In this document: one piece after another, positions 45,262 through 55,054 of the stretch
Layout: every line of letters begins with the position of its first letter
Numbering within the stretch: position 1 is the stretch's first letter
Assembly: GCF_001584325.1 (NCBI RefSeq)
Contig: NZ_LSAZ01000017.1
Location: 1 to 64,000, forward strand
DNA length: 64,000 nt
Origin: Bacillus nakamurai
GTDB taxonomy: Bacteria > Bacillota > Bacilli > Bacillales > Bacillaceae
Reading direction: 5' to 3'
Translations under genes and position numbers: made by a program
The notes under the pieces: generated by a model
Database searches by the model: none
What the model was told of the DNA's origin: nothing
Seen by the model: only the letters and a program-made list of their open reading frames with translations

Positions 45262-46245
45262 TTGTCAGACCGCGGTTTGTTTTATAAAGAGTGGAAGCAG
45301 AATCATGTCACTTTCGTTTTGATTTCAGCTGTCCTCGTTTTTCTTAATCCGTTATCAATCATTAATAACTATTTCAAGTACCAAAGCTGTCTGAGTACGC
45401 AAAATCAATACCCTGATTACGAATGTAAATATACTGTAGACTTTTCCGATATGGGTTTGATTTTGCTTCATTTAGCGCCTGCTGTTATTTTAGCTGTCAT
45501 CCAATTAGGGATTGACCGGAGTAAAGGGGTACTTGAATATACTTTAAGTTTGCCTTATTCAAGAAGTCAGGTGTTTCATGCAAAATTCATCATAGGCGCT
45601 TCAATTATCATCAGTTCACAATTATTTGCTTACCTGTTATCAGAACTCATGATTTTTTTGACACATCCGGGTAAGGTCATTTTTTTTCATCACTACATTG
45701 CGGGAATGATGATCATTAGCCTGCTGGCTTACTCTCTGCTGCTTGCGGCAGGCTCTTTAACCGGAAATGTAATCGCTCAGCTTTTAACTGCTTTATCAGT
45801 TTCTGTATTGCCTTATCTGATCATTCTTTTATTAGCGGTTAATGCTGGTATTATCTTTGGAGAGTCTGTGATTCCTGAGATAAATTTTCCATGGTCGGGC
45901 ATTGTGATTTATTTTTTGCCGATAGTATATATACATCCTGCATGGCTCGGCTATAGCAAATACATTTTGCTTATTCCTGCTGCCATGAGTATTCTTTTTT
46001 ATCTCATCGGTTTATTTTGTTTCATTCACCATCCGAATGAGCGCAGGGGTTATTTCTTTTTGTGGAAAAAGTTTGAGCGTCCTATTCAGATCCTCGTCAT
46101 TGCGATTGGGATATTAGGATTTGGAGCTTTTGGCTATTACTCTGTAAATAGTTATTTCGGTTATGCATTCGGCATGCTCATAGGCGCAGTCATCGGCTTT
46201 TTGATCAGTTATTTCTTAATCTATAAAAAAACAAAGCTTATATAA
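45262..46245 (+). CDS. ytrD: ABC transporter permease YtrD
   Basis: A 327-residue paralogue of YtrC (MSDRGLFYKEWKQNHVTF start, DRSKGVLEYTLSLPYSRSQVF, same ending LISYFLIYKKTK). It is about equally hydrophobic and probably forms the transmembrane heterodimer. TTG at 45262 behind GGGAGGAAG. A 14-nt gap leads to ytrE. Confidence 0.9.
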   Translation: MSDRGLFYKEWKQNHVTFVLISAVLVFLNPLSIINNYFKYQSCLSTQNQYPDYECKYTVDFSDMGLILLHLAPAVILAVIQLGIDRSKGVLEYTLSLPYSRSQVFHAKFIIGASIIISSQLFAYLLSELMIFLTHPGKVIFFHHYIAGMMIISLLAYSLLLAAGSLTGNVIAQLLTALSVSVLPYLIILLLAVNAGIIFGESVIPEINFPWSGIVIYFLPIVYIHPAWLGYSKYILLIPAAMSILFYLIGLFCFIHHPNERRGYFFLWKKFERPIQILVIAIGILGFGAFGYYSVNSYFGYAFGMLIGAVIGFLISYFLIYKKTKLI

Positions 46246-46259
46246 GAGGAGTGGTGTAA

Positions 46260-46955
46260 ATGATAGATGTGCAGCATATCGATCATTCATTTAAAATCGG
46301 CAGAAAAGGACGAGAAAATGAGGTTCCGGTGTTAAAGGATGTTTCTTTGACTGTTGAGAAAGGAGAAATCGCCTGCATTGTCGGGCGGAGCGGGTCCGGA
46401 AAGTCGACGCTTTTGAATTTGATTTCCGGCTACATATCACCAACGAAAGGCAGAATCGTCATTGACGGCACTGATGTGACAGATTTCAGTGAAAAAGAAT
46501 GGGCACAGTTCCGTCTCGGCCATTTCGGTTTTATTTTTCAAAGCTTTCAGCTCATACCGAGTTTAACAACCTATGAAAATATTGAAATGCCGCTTGCACT
46601 GAAGGGCGTTAAGCCGTCTGAGCGCAAGCAGAAAGTCGCGGATATGCTGAAACGGGTCGGGCTTGAGAATCATGCCAATCATTATCCGAATGAGCTGTCA
46701 GGCGGCCAGCAGCAGCGTGTCAGTATTGCGAGGGCGCTGATTTTAAATCCGTCGATTATTTTAGCCGACGAACCGACTGGAAGCTTAGATTCAGAAACGG
46801 AGCTCGAAGTGCTTGCGTTAATTCAGCAGCTGAACCGGGAGCGCGGGATTACATTTGTCATCATCACGCATGACGATGAAGTCGCTTCGATCGCGCATTC
46901 AAAATTCCTTCTGCATGATGGTGTATTAAAAGGGGGCGTTACTGTTGAGATTTAA
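46260..46955 (+). CDS. ytrE: ABC transporter ATPase YtrE (MacB/LolD type)
   Basis: A 231-residue ATPase. Walker A is IVGRSGSGKSTLL, the signature is LSGGQQQRVSIAR, Walker B is IILADEPTGSLD and the switch is ITHDDE. This is the mechanotransmission-type ATPase that pairs with the large-loop permease YtrF. It is a different class from YtrB, so the operon encodes two ABC systems. It overlaps ytrF by 11 nt. Confidence 0.93.
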   Translation: MIDVQHIDHSFKIGRKGRENEVPVLKDVSLTVEKGEIACIVGRSGSGKSTLLNLISGYISPTKGRIVIDGTDVTDFSEKEWAQFRLGHFGFIFQSFQLIPSLTTYENIEMPLALKGVKPSERKQKVADMLKRVGLENHANHYPNELSGGQQQRVSIARALILNPSIILADEPTGSLDSETELEVLALIQQLNRERGITFVIITHDDEVASIAHSKFLLHDGVLKGGVTVEI

Positions 46956-48258
46956 GGATCAGATTCACTTTATCAGAAGAAATATGAAGAAAAACCGTCT
47001 GCGTGTTTTCATGACGGTGCTTGCCACGACGATGGCGTGCGCATTTTTGGTTGTGCTGTCCTCGGTCGGATTCGGAATACAAAAAACGATTACAGATATC
47101 ACCATGAGCCAGCAGATTGTAACCGAAATCAGCGTGCTCGGCCAAGAGAACGGCAAATCGGTAAAAAAATCCGACTTGGAAAAATATCAGCATGTAAAGT
47201 CTGTCGTTGAAAGAACCCAAGTGAATGAACCGAATAAAGCGACCTTGGATAACAGAACAAACGAAGATTCAACGATCGTGTTAACGAATATGAAAGACGA
47301 AGTAAAAGCCAACATGGAGCTTGAGCAGGGAAGAGTAGCCAAATCAGAAAATGAAATTGTGGTCGGCTATGATTTCGCGAAGAACTTATGGACGAAAAAA
47401 GAGGCGGATGCCTACAACAAAGAATTAAAGGATCATCAAGATGACCTGTCAGATGTGAAAAAGCCAAAAGGCTATACGAAGGATTTGCTAAATAAAACTA
47501 TACAGCTGAGCATCTCTAAAACGAACAATGATACCGGAAAAACGGAAGGAACGAAAACGTACGACTTTAAAATTGTCGGGATTACAAAAAAACCGTCTCA
47601 AGATTGGATGGAAGACACAAATATTTTTATCAGTGATCAATTCAAAAAGGATTTTTCGAAATTCTTAGATTTTAAAGGCGGAAATGTTCAAAAAAGCACA
47701 AAAGTCTATGCTGACAAATTTGATAATGTTGACCAATTAACGAATGACCTGAGTGATGACGGTTATCAAGTCATATCAGTCACAACCCAGCTGCAAGGCG
47801 TCAACACATTTTTCCTTGTCTTTAAAATCGGCCTGATCTTTGTCGGATGCATTGCCGTGATTATATCTGCGATCGGGATTTTCAATACGATGACGATGGC
47901 CGTTACAGAAAGAACGCAGGAAATCGGGATTATGAAAGCAATCGGCGCAAGCCCGTCCATTATCCGCAGAATGTTCTTGATGGAAAGCGCGTATATCGGG
48001 ATTTTAGGATCTGTGATCGGAATTATTATTTCTTACGGAGTGAGCTTTGCCGTAAACTTGGCTGTGCCGGTTATTTTGAAAGCGGTAGGGGGAAAAACCG
48101 GAGCTGAGGATCTTCATTATACGTTCTCCTATATCCCGCTCAGCCTCGTTGTGATTGCAGTTGTCATTTGTGCGGGAGTTGCGGTCATCTCCGGTATGAA
48201 TCCGGCCCGCAAAGCGACAAAAACAAATGTCTTAACTGCGTTAAGAAGAGAGCTGTAA
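46945..48258 (+). CDS. ytrF: MacB-like ABC permease YtrF
   Basis: A 437-residue four-span permease of the FtsX/MacB type. TM1 is near residue 20 and a large extracytoplasmic domain of roughly 220 residues follows (SVLGQENGKSVKKSDLEKYQ onward). TM2-4 carry VTERTQEIGIMKAIGASP, the cytoplasmic loop that contacts the ATPase. It ends AVISGMNPARKATKTNVLTA. TTG at 46945 with AAAGGGGG upstream. Last ytr gene. Confidence 0.92.
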   Translation: MRFKDQIHFIRRNMKKNRLRVFMTVLATTMACAFLVVLSSVGFGIQKTITDITMSQQIVTEISVLGQENGKSVKKSDLEKYQHVKSVVERTQVNEPNKATLDNRTNEDSTIVLTNMKDEVKANMELEQGRVAKSENEIVVGYDFAKNLWTKKEADAYNKELKDHQDDLSDVKKPKGYTKDLLNKTIQLSISKTNNDTGKTEGTKTYDFKIVGITKKPSQDWMEDTNIFISDQFKKDFSKFLDFKGGNVQKSTKVYADKFDNVDQLTNDLSDDGYQVISVTTQLQGVNTFFLVFKIGLIFVGCIAVIISAIGIFNTMTMAVTERTQEIGIMKAIGASPSIIRRMFLMESAYIGILGSVIGIIISYGVSFAVNLAVPVILKAVGGKTGAEDLHYTFSYIPLSLVVIAVVICAGVAVISGMNPARKATKTNVLTALRREL

Positions 48259-48262
48259 GAAG

Positions 48263-48293
48263 AAAAAACCGGCTGGACATCAGCCGGTTTTTC
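48263..48293 (+). terminator. terminator of the ytr operon
   Basis: Stem AAAACCGGCT/AGCCGGTTTT and further T. Confidence 0.92.
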
Positions 48294-48321
48294 CTCTATC
48301 TATCGGAAAAGGGCGGATACA

Positions 48322-49017
48322 ATGTTTCACATTTTGTTAATAGAAGATGATAAAACTTTGTTTCACGAAATAAAAGAGCGTTTAACGGGATGGTCATTTG
48401 CCGTTCACGGTATAAAGGATTTCAGCCGGGTCATCCGGGAGTTTTCGGAGATCAAACCTGATCTGGTGATTATTGATGTGCAGCTGCCGAAATTTGACGG
48501 CTTTCATTGGTGCAGAATGATCCGCTCTCAATCGAACGTGCCGATTCTGTTTTTATCTTCGCGTGATCATCCCGCAGATATGGTGATGTCGATGCAGCTC
48601 GGAGCGGATGATTTTATTCAGAAGCCTTTTCATTTTGAGGTTTTAATCGCTAAAATACAAGCCGTGTTTCGGCGGGTGTATCAATACAATGCAGAGCCGG
48701 CGCTAATCAAAAGGTGGTGCGGGGCTGCAATTGATGCTGAAACAAATATCGTCAGTAATGAAAACGGTTCAGTTGAGCTGACTAAAAATGAAATGCTGAT
48801 TTTAAAGCTTTTAGCGGAACGAAAAAATAAAATCGTCAGCCGTGAAGATATGATCAGAAGCTTATGGAATGATGAACGCTTCGTCAGCGACAATACGTTA
48901 ACGGTTAACGTCAATCGCCTGCGGAAAAAACTTGATCAATTAGGCATCGGGAAAATGATAGAAACAAAAGTCGGCCAAGGCTACATCGCAAAGGAAGATG
49001 ACGGGCGCTATGATTAA
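48322..49017 (+). CDS. bceR: response regulator BceR
   Basis: A 231-residue OmpR-type regulator. The receiver domain has acid pair IEDD, phosphorylation Asp in LVIIDVQLPKFDG (Asp52) and Lys in FIQKPF. The C-terminal winged helix is LTKNEMLILKLLAERKNKIVS to LRKKLDQLG. With BceS it induces bceAB on bacitracin, mersacidin or actagardine, as known for B. subtilis. It starts 28 bases after the ytr terminator and overlaps bceS by 8 nt. Confidence 0.94.
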   Translation: MFHILLIEDDKTLFHEIKERLTGWSFAVHGIKDFSRVIREFSEIKPDLVIIDVQLPKFDGFHWCRMIRSQSNVPILFLSSRDHPADMVMSMQLGADDFIQKPFHFEVLIAKIQAVFRRVYQYNAEPALIKRWCGAAIDAETNIVSNENGSVELTKNEMLILKLLAERKNKIVSREDMIRSLWNDERFVSDNTLTVNVNRLRKKLDQLGIGKMIETKVGQGYIAKEDDGRYD

Positions 49018-50014
49018 GACATTTCTTTTGGAGAGAAAAAGCTGGATTATGATGTTTTTCATTCAGCAGCTCATAATCCTTTTTTTCGCATATATTGATC
49101 CGTCGATCCCGTTTTTTTCGGTTTTGTATTTTATCTATTTGTCACTTCTCGCGTTTCTGGTTTTTCTCGTGTTTCGTTTCCGCAAAGAGACCGCGTTTTA
49201 TAAAAGCTTAAAGGAGTGGGACACCAATCTTGACATGTCTTATCTTAAAGAGCCGGACAGCCCGTTTGAGTCGATCATTGAGGAAAGCATTGAAGGCCAG
49301 ACGCGGCAATTAAGAGAAAGCTCGCTTGCTCTGCGGTCAGAGCTTGAACGCGAAAAGGATGAGCTGATGTCTTGGATTCATGAAGTCAAAACACCATTAA
49401 CGGCGATGCACCTCATGATCGAGCGCCTCGATGAACGGCCGTTAAAAGCTCCTTTAATGTATGAATGGCTGCGGATACACCTTCTCCTTGACCAGCAGCT
49501 GCATCAGAAACGTATTTCCTTTATAGAAAATGACTTATCGTTTCAAAGCATTCAGCTTGAAACGCTCCTTTTTAAAGAGATTAAAGTCTTACAATCATGG
49601 TGCATTCAAAAAGGCATCGGGTTTGACATTCAGCTTGAGGCGGAAGAAGTTCTCAGTGACGCAAAATGGCTTTCTTTTATCATCAGACAGCTTTTAAGCA
49701 ATGCGGTCAAATACAGTGAAGCAGATGACATCACTGTGAAAAGTTATGAAAAAAACGGGCAGGTGTACATGGAGATCAAAGACCGCGGCATCGGCATCGC
49801 TCCGCAGGATATCACCCGTATTTTTGAAAAAGGGTTTACGTCGACGGGAAAGCGGCACGATCATGCGTCAACAGGGATGGGGCTGTATTTGGCTGAAAAA
49901 GCTGCGGTTCCGCTCTTGATCCGCATCAGCGTTCGCTCAGAGCCGGAAAGCGGCACGGTTTTCACTTTGGCTTTTCCGAAGCGGAACGATGCCGTCAAAA
50001 TAATCAGCATGTGA
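49010..50014 (+). CDS. bceS: intramembrane-sensing histidine kinase BceS
   Basis: A 334-residue kinase with two close N-terminal membrane helices and almost no extracellular domain, the mark of intramembrane-sensing kinases. H-box [21 protein letters not shown]-box [13 protein letters not shown]1 IKDRGIGI and G2 [11 protein letters not shown] are seen. It senses flux through BceAB rather than the drug itself. The ATG at 49010 (334 residues, as in B. subtilis) is preferred to the upstream frame start. Its stop lies inside a perfect palindrome. Confidence 0.94.
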   Translation: MIKTFLLERKSWIMMFFIQQLIILFFAYIDPSIPFFSVLYFIYLSLLAFLVFLVFRFRKETAFYKSLKEWDTNLDMSYLKEPDSPFESIIEESIEGQTRQLRESSLALRSELEREKDELMSWIHEVKTPLTAMHLMIERLDERPLKAPLMYEWLRIHLLLDQQLHQKRISFIENDLSFQSIQLETLLFKEIKVLQSWCIQKGIGFDIQLEAEEVLSDAKWLSFIIRQLLSNAVKYSEADDITVKSYEKNGQVYMEIKDRGIGIAPQDITRIFEKGFTSTGKRHDHASTGMGLYLAEKAAVPLLIRISVRSEPESGTVFTLAFPKRNDAVKIISM

Positions 50015-50036
50015 CAAAAGTGTCACATGCTTTTCT
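50007..50036 (+). promoter_or_regulatory. palindrome at the bceS end: BceR operator and likely terminator
   Basis: GCATGTGACA-AAAG-TGTCACATGC is a perfect 10-bp inverted repeat followed by TTTTCTTTTTT. It contains TGA, the bceS stop. The TGTGACA..TGTCACA core fits the BceR site known upstream of bceA, and the same hairpin with its T tract can serve as a terminator for bceRS. Confidence 0.8.
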
Positions 50037-50078
50037 TTTTTGTTCGCTCAATCAAACGAAAAAAACGTGTCCTGTTTT

Positions 50079-50084
50079 TATAAT
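50079..50084 (+). promoter_or_regulatory. -10 of the bceAB promoter
   Basis: TATAAT 32 bases before the bceA start and about 50 bases after the BceR palindrome, with no good -35, as expected for an activator-dependent promoter. Confidence 0.6.
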
Positions 50085-50115
50085 AAAAGTATCTAATATA
50101 AAGGAGAATCGTAAC

Positions 50116-50877
50116 GTGATGATTTTAGAAGCCGGTAACATTCAAAAAAGCTACGGAAGTAAGCTGAATAAACAAGAGGTGTTAAAAGGAATCGATCTTC
50201 AGATTCAAAAAGGGGAATTTGTCAGCATTATGGGGCCGTCAGGATCGGGTAAAACAACCCTGCTTAATGTGCTCTCTTCCATTGATAAAGTGAGCGCGGG
50301 ATCGATTAAACTGAATCGGACAGATATCACCGCAATGAAAGAAAAACAGCTCGCTGAATTCAGAAAACGGCATCTCGGGTTTATATTTCAGGATTACAAT
50401 CTATTAGATACGCTGACAGTGAAAGAAAACATTCTGCTTCCGATATCCATTACGAAAATGTCTAAAAAAGATGCCAATCAAAAATTTGAAGAGGCGGCAG
50501 AGGAGCTTGGCATTTATGAATTGAAAGATAAGTATCCAAGTGAGATTTCAGGCGGACAAAAGCAGCGGACATCGGCCGCGAGAGCCTTTATCCACGAACC
50601 GAGCATTATTTTCGCCGATGAACCGACCGGAGCGCTTGATTCCAAGGCAGCATCTGATTTGTTAAATAAGCTCAGCCGACTTAATCAAAAACGGAATGCC
50701 ACGATCGTTATGGTGACGCACGATCCGGTTGCTGCCAGCTATTCCGGACGGGTGATTTTCATTAAGGACGGCCGTATTTATACGCAGCTGAATAAAGGCG
50801 GACAGGACAGGCGGGACTTTTTCGAGGATATTATGAAAACACAAGGCGTGCTAGGCGGGGTTCAGCATGAACATTAA
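50116..50877 (+). CDS. bceA: bacitracin-resistance ABC ATPase BceA
   Basis: A 253-residue ATPase. Walker A is [12 protein letters not shown], the Q-loop is [13 protein letters not shown], the signature is [13 protein letters not shown], Walker B is [12 protein letters not shown] and the switch is VTHDPV. It partners BceB to free the lipid II cycle carrier from bacitracin. The frame is open back to bceS. GTG at 50116, nine bases after AAGGAG, gives the B. subtilis length; the next codon, ATG 50119, is the alternative. It overlaps bceB by 11 nt. Confidence 0.94.
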   Translation: MMILEAGNIQKSYGSKLNKQEVLKGIDLQIQKGEFVSIMGPSGSGKTTLLNVLSSIDKVSAGSIKLNRTDITAMKEKQLAEFRKRHLGFIFQDYNLLDTLTVKENILLPISITKMSKKDANQKFEEAAEELGIYELKDKYPSEISGGQKQRTSAARAFIHEPSIIFADEPTGALDSKAASDLLNKLSRLNQKRNATIVMVTHDPVAASYSGRVIFIKDGRIYTQLNKGGQDRRDFFEDIMKTQGVLGGVQHEH

Positions 50878-52807
50878 TCATTTGATCTTCCAGAATTTAA
50901 AAAAGAACATCAAAAACTATTATCTTTATGTCTTTGCTTTAGTTTTTAGCGCCGCCCTTTATTTTGCGTTTGTCACGATGCAGTACGACCCGGCTCTTGA
51001 TGAAATGAAAAGCTCTATCAAAGGAGCGGCAGCGATCCGGGCGGCGTCGATCCTGCTTGTGGCAATCGTGTCCGTTTTTCTTTTATACGCCAACACGATT
51101 TTTATTAAACGGCGCAGCAAGGAAATCGGTTTATTCCAATTGATCGGAATGACGAAAATGAGGATTTTCCGCATTCTCAGCGCGGAGAATTTCATTTTGT
51201 ATTTCGCTTCCATATGGATCGGGATTTTTGTCGGTTTTTCCTTTTCTAAATTATGCATGATGATTTTGTTTCACACAGTCGGTGTAAAAGCCTCTGTCTC
51301 ACTGTTTTTTTCAAGCCAGGCGCTTGTTCAGACCCTTATCGTTTTCGGTGTGATTTATGTTCTGATTATGATCATGAATTACCTGTTTATCAAACGGCAA
51401 AGCATTCTGTCGTTATTTAAGGCGGCATCATCCTCTGAACAAAAGATGACATCGCTCTCTTGGTTCCAGATGGTGATCGGCATTATTGGAATTGTGTGCA
51501 TTATCGCAGGATATGCTGTGTCCTCCAAATTATTCGGCGGCAGCTTTACGTCAATGAATGAACTGTTTTTAGCGATGGTATTTATTCTTGGATCGGTTAT
51601 TATCGGGACCTATCTTTTTTACAAAGGCTCCGTCAGCTTTCTGGCAAATCTTATCCGGAAATCAAAAGGCGGTTATTTGAATGTAAGTGAAGTGCTGTCA
51701 CTGTCATCCATCATGTTCCGGATGAAGTCCAATGCCGTTTTGCTGACGATTATTACAACTCTCTCGGCGCTTTCGATCGGTTTATTGTCATTAAGCTACA
51801 TCTCGTATTATTCTGCGGAAAAATCAGCCGAGCAAAATGTAGCGGCGGATTTTGCGATGAACAATCAAAAGGAGGCGGATTCATTTACTGCTTTATTGCG
51901 TGAGAACGGGATTCAATATCACATGAAAAAAATAAAGACGATTCAAGTCGATGCCAATGTGAAGCACATTATAAACGGTGATATGGGTAATTTTAAACAA
52001 GACCCCTCACACATGGTCTTGCCGATCGTAAGTGAAAAGGACGCAGAAGGGGTATCTCTTTCTGACGGCGAAACCGTGTTCACAGGCTATAATGATATGA
52101 TGCGAAAATTTCTGAGCTTGAAAGAGTCGGGACGCATCGAAATGAATGGCAAAAAGGAAAGCATATCATTGTCTTATTCGGGCTTGAGACGTGATTTCAT
52201 ATTGCCTTATATATTCACAAGCGGACTGCCCATTGCCATTGTGAGTCAGCATGTATTTGACCATTTGGAAAAGGATATCGATCCGGCCATTCAGAAAAAA
52301 ACCACGCTGTTTTTCAGCATCACACTGAAGAATGAGGATGAATTAAAAGCAGCAAACGATCTGTTTCAGGCGCAGCACTATTCAGACGATCAGCTCTCGC
52401 GTTTTGACTTAGCCGACACCCAAAAGAAAAATATGGGGCTGATCATGTTTATTGTCGGGTTTTTAGGGTTAACTTTTCTCATCACATCAGGCTGTATCCT
52501 GTATTTTAAACAAATGGGTGAGTGTGAAGATGAGAAGGCTGATTACACGATATTGCGAAAGCTCGGATTTACACCAGGGGATCTGCTTAAAGGCATTCGC
52601 AGAAAACAAGTATATAATTTCGGCATTCCGCTGATTCTTGGGCTTTTCCATAGTTATTTCGCCGTTCAATCCGGCTGGTTTTTATTCGGAACGGAAGTAT
52701 GGACGCCGATGATCATTGTCATGGCGCTGTATACGGTGCTGTATTCCATCTTCGGAATGCTGTCTGTGCTTTATTATAAAAAAGTTATTCATTCCGCACT
52801 GTCATGA
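50867..52807 (+). CDS. bceB: bacitracin-sensing/resistance ABC permease BceB
   Basis: A 646-residue permease with ten membrane spans in the 1+3, 2+2, 2 layout. The large extracellular domain (about 310-520, from the [19 protein letters not shown] region onward) recognises the peptide antibiotic-lipid complex. Typical early loop: [17 protein letters not shown]. It forms the resistance pump with BceA and the sensory complex with BceS. Ends at a strong terminator. Confidence 0.94.
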   Translation: MNINHLIFQNLKKNIKNYYLYVFALVFSAALYFAFVTMQYDPALDEMKSSIKGAAAIRAASILLVAIVSVFLLYANTIFIKRRSKEIGLFQLIGMTKMRIFRILSAENFILYFASIWIGIFVGFSFSKLCMMILFHTVGVKASVSLFFSSQALVQTLIVFGVIYVLIMIMNYLFIKRQSILSLFKAASSSEQKMTSLSWFQMVIGIIGIVCIIAGYAVSSKLFGGSFTSMNELFLAMVFILGSVIIGTYLFYKGSVSFLANLIRKSKGGYLNVSEVLSLSSIMFRMKSNAVLLTIITTLSALSIGLLSLSYISYYSAEKSAEQNVAADFAMNNQKEADSFTALLRENGIQYHMKKIKTIQVDANVKHIINGDMGNFKQDPSHMVLPIVSEKDAEGVSLSDGETVFTGYNDMMRKFLSLKESGRIEMNGKKESISLSYSGLRRDFILPYIFTSGLPIAIVSQHVFDHLEKDIDPAIQKKTTLFFSITLKNEDELKAANDLFQAQHYSDDQLSRFDLADTQKKNMGLIMFIVGFLGLTFLITSGCILYFKQMGECEDEKADYTILRKLGFTPGDLLKGIRRKQVYNFGIPLILGLFHSYFAVQSGWFLFGTEVWTPMIIVMALYTVLYSIFGMLSVLYYKKVIHSALS

Positions 52808-52814
52808 TGAAAAG

Positions 52815-52846
52815 AAAAGCTCCGGCAAACCGGGGCTTTTTTTTCT
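52815..52846 (+). terminator. terminator of bceAB
   Basis: Stem AAAAGCTCCGG/CCGGGGCTTTT, one G-U pair, then T8. Confidence 0.92.
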
Positions 52847-52923
52847 GTATGAGGTGTTCTGAATAGAGGAGAGGGTTTTTTAGCACGATAAGCATATATC
52901 ATTCTTTATACGCGGGGGAGCAT

Positions 52924-53637
52924 ATGCAAACATATTTTCAATTGAATCCTAAAACCGAACCCTTTCAGCTTTTTTCTAAAGAACACATCTGTACGCTGCT
53001 GATCATAGGCCTGCTTGGGGCGTGTGTGATCATCTTTCGGCGGAAACTCGACCAGCAAGGCCGTTTTATTCGGTATGTGCTCTTGTTTCTTCTCGTAGTG
53101 TCACAGATCAGCTACCATTTTTGGCTGCTTTATTTTCATGACTGGTCGCTGAGAACGTCCCTGCCCTTGCAGCTGAGTGATATTTCAGTGTATCTGGTCA
53201 TGCTTATGTTAATCACGAAAAGCAGGAGGCTGTTTGCCTTTCTCTATTTTGCCGGTTTGGGCAGCGCGATACAAGCGATGGCAACTCCTGATCTGGGGGC
53301 CTATTCCTTTCCGCATTTTCGGTATATCGTGTTTTTTGTCTCTCATGGAGGCGTTTTTCTTGCTTGTCTGTTTATGGCTGCCGCCCAAAAGTACAAGCCG
53401 ACGGTCCGCGCCCTTTGGATGACCGTGCTGATCGTGAATATATACGGTGTCTGCGTCTTTTTTATTGATCGCGCACTGAACGCAAATTACCTCTATTTGA
53501 TGAAAAAGCCGAAGACATCCTCACTTTTGGACGTTCTCGGTCCTTGGCCGTGGTACCTTCTGTCAATGGAAGCGGCAGTGATATTGAGCTTTTTCATACT
53601 TTATATTCCGTTTTGGATTCAGAAGAAAAGGGCGTGA
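52924..53637 (+). CDS. YwaF-family (TIGR02206) integral membrane protein
   Basis: A 237-residue protein with six or seven hydrophobic segments. Family marks are [16 protein letters not shown] near the N-terminus, a first cytoplasmic [20 protein letters not shown] and [21 protein letters not shown]. The function of the family is unknown. GGGGGAG precedes the ATG. In B. subtilis ywaF maps elsewhere and this site holds yttA, so the gene may have moved or been gained here. Confidence 0.82.
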   Translation: MQTYFQLNPKTEPFQLFSKEHICTLLIIGLLGACVIIFRRKLDQQGRFIRYVLLFLLVVSQISYHFWLLYFHDWSLRTSLPLQLSDISVYLVMLMLITKSRRLFAFLYFAGLGSAIQAMATPDLGAYSFPHFRYIVFFVSHGGVFLACLFMAAAQKYKPTVRALWMTVLIVNIYGVCVFFIDRALNANYLYLMKKPKTSSLLDVLGPWPWYLLSMEAAVILSFFILYIPFWIQKKRA

Positions 53638-53768
53638 TTACGGATCATTTTTGTGAATCCTTTCATTTGTCATTTTTTCAACATTCCGGCATTATTTTTT
53701 CGGTTTCCTATGTTGAAAAAAGGAGGCGGGGGATATAGAATGAATGTGCTATGATAACTTGATCGATA

Positions 53769-53798
53769 CGGAGCCGCCGCTTGCGGTTTCCGTTTTTT
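53769..53798 (+). terminator. terminator downstream of the YwaF-like gene
   Basis: Imperfect stem CGGA-GCCGC/GCGG-TTTCCG followed by T6, between the membrane protein gene and yttB. Confidence 0.65.
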
Positions 53799-53831
53799 CA
53801 TGGGTTTTTTTATTAAGAAAGGGGGATCGGT

Positions 53832-55013
53832 ATGCCGCGCGCTTTGAAAATATTAGTCATCGGAATGTTTATCAATGTCACGGGAGCATCTTTTTTGTGG
53901 CCGCTCAATACGATCTATATTCATAATCATTTAGGGAAGTCGCTGACGGTGGCCGGGATTGTCCTGATGCTGAATTCAGGCGCGAGTGTGGCGGGGAATT
54001 TATGCGGCGGATTTTTGTTTGATAAAATCGGCGGGTTCAAATCGATTATGCTGGGAATTATCATTACGCTGGCAAGCCTTCTTGCACTCGTTTCGTTTCA
54101 TCAATGGCCCGTTTATATTTGGCTGCTTATTCTTGTCGGGTTCGGTTCCGGTATTGTATTTCCGGCAAGCTATGCCATGGCGGGAGCGGTTTGGAAGGAA
54201 GGCGGCCGAAAAGCCTTTAATGCGATTTATGTCGCCCAAAACGCAGGTGTCGCCGTCGGTTCAGCGCTTGGGGGAATGGTCGCGGCTTATTCCTTTACGT
54301 ACGTGTTTTTAGCCAATGCACTGCTGTATGCGCTGTTTTTTCTGATCGTATTTTTCGGGTTCCGAAACATCAAAACCGGAGATGCCAGCCAAGCATCCGT
54401 TCTGGATTATGAACCTGTCAGCAATAAAACAAAATTTATGGCGCTTCTTATTTTAAGCGGCGGGTATGTCCTTGGCTGGATTGCTTATTCGCAATGGTCA
54501 ACAACCGTGGCTTCTCATACCCAAAGCATCGGAATGCCCCTTTCATTATACAGTGTGCTGTGGACGGTAAACGGAATTTTAATCGTCGCCGGACAGCCGT
54601 TTGCCGGGGCTGTTGTGAAAAAGTGGGCCGGCGCTTTAAAAACACAAATGGTCATCGGCTTCTGCATTTTTATCGTCTCCTTCGGGGTATTGCTTGCTGC
54701 AAAGCAATTTCCGATGTATCTCGCCGCAATGGTGATTTTAACGATCGGAGAAATGCTCGTTTGGCCTGCCGTTCCGACTATCGCCAATCAGCTTGCGCCT
54801 AAAGGAAAAGAAGGTTTTTATCAAGGATTCGTCAACAGCGCGGCGACGGGCGGAAGAATGATCGGCCCGCTGCTTGGCGGCGTGCTTGTTGATCAGTACG
54901 GCATGTCTGTCCTGCTTTTGATCCTGATGGCGCTCCTTGTCGTCAGTATCGCAGCGACAGTGCTGTACGACAAACGGTTAAAAACCGTGAATAAGAGAAA
55001 CGTCCAAGTGTGA
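53832..55013 (+). CDS. yttB: MFS transporter YttB
   Basis: A 393-residue, 12-span DHA1-type exporter. Motif A is GGFLFDKIGGFKS, the start is MPRALKILVIGMFINVTGASFLW, and GPLLGGVLVDQYG is the repeat of motif A-like sequence in the second half. It resembles drug/H+ antiporters; the substrate is unknown. AAAGGGGGATC precedes the ATG. Convergent with ytvA over a shared terminator. Confidence 0.88.
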   Translation: MPRALKILVIGMFINVTGASFLWPLNTIYIHNHLGKSLTVAGIVLMLNSGASVAGNLCGGFLFDKIGGFKSIMLGIIITLASLLALVSFHQWPVYIWLLILVGFGSGIVFPASYAMAGAVWKEGGRKAFNAIYVAQNAGVAVGSALGGMVAAYSFTYVFLANALLYALFFLIVFFGFRNIKTGDASQASVLDYEPVSNKTKFMALLILSGGYVLGWIAYSQWSTTVASHTQSIGMPLSLYSVLWTVNGILIVAGQPFAGAVVKKWAGALKTQMVIGFCIFIVSFGVLLAAKQFPMYLAAMVILTIGEMLVWPAVPTIANQLAPKGKEGFYQGFVNSAATGGRMIGPLLGGVLVDQYGMSVLLLILMALLVVSIAATVLYDKRLKTVNKRNVQV

Positions 55014-55022
55014 TGACGTTAT

Positions 55023-55054
55023 AAAAAAATCCCGCTATTCGGCGGGATTTTTTC
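55023..55054. terminator. bidirectional terminator of yttB and ytvA
   Basis: AAAAAATCCCGC/GCGGGATTTTTT, symmetrical, with A and T tracts on both sides. Confidence 0.93.
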
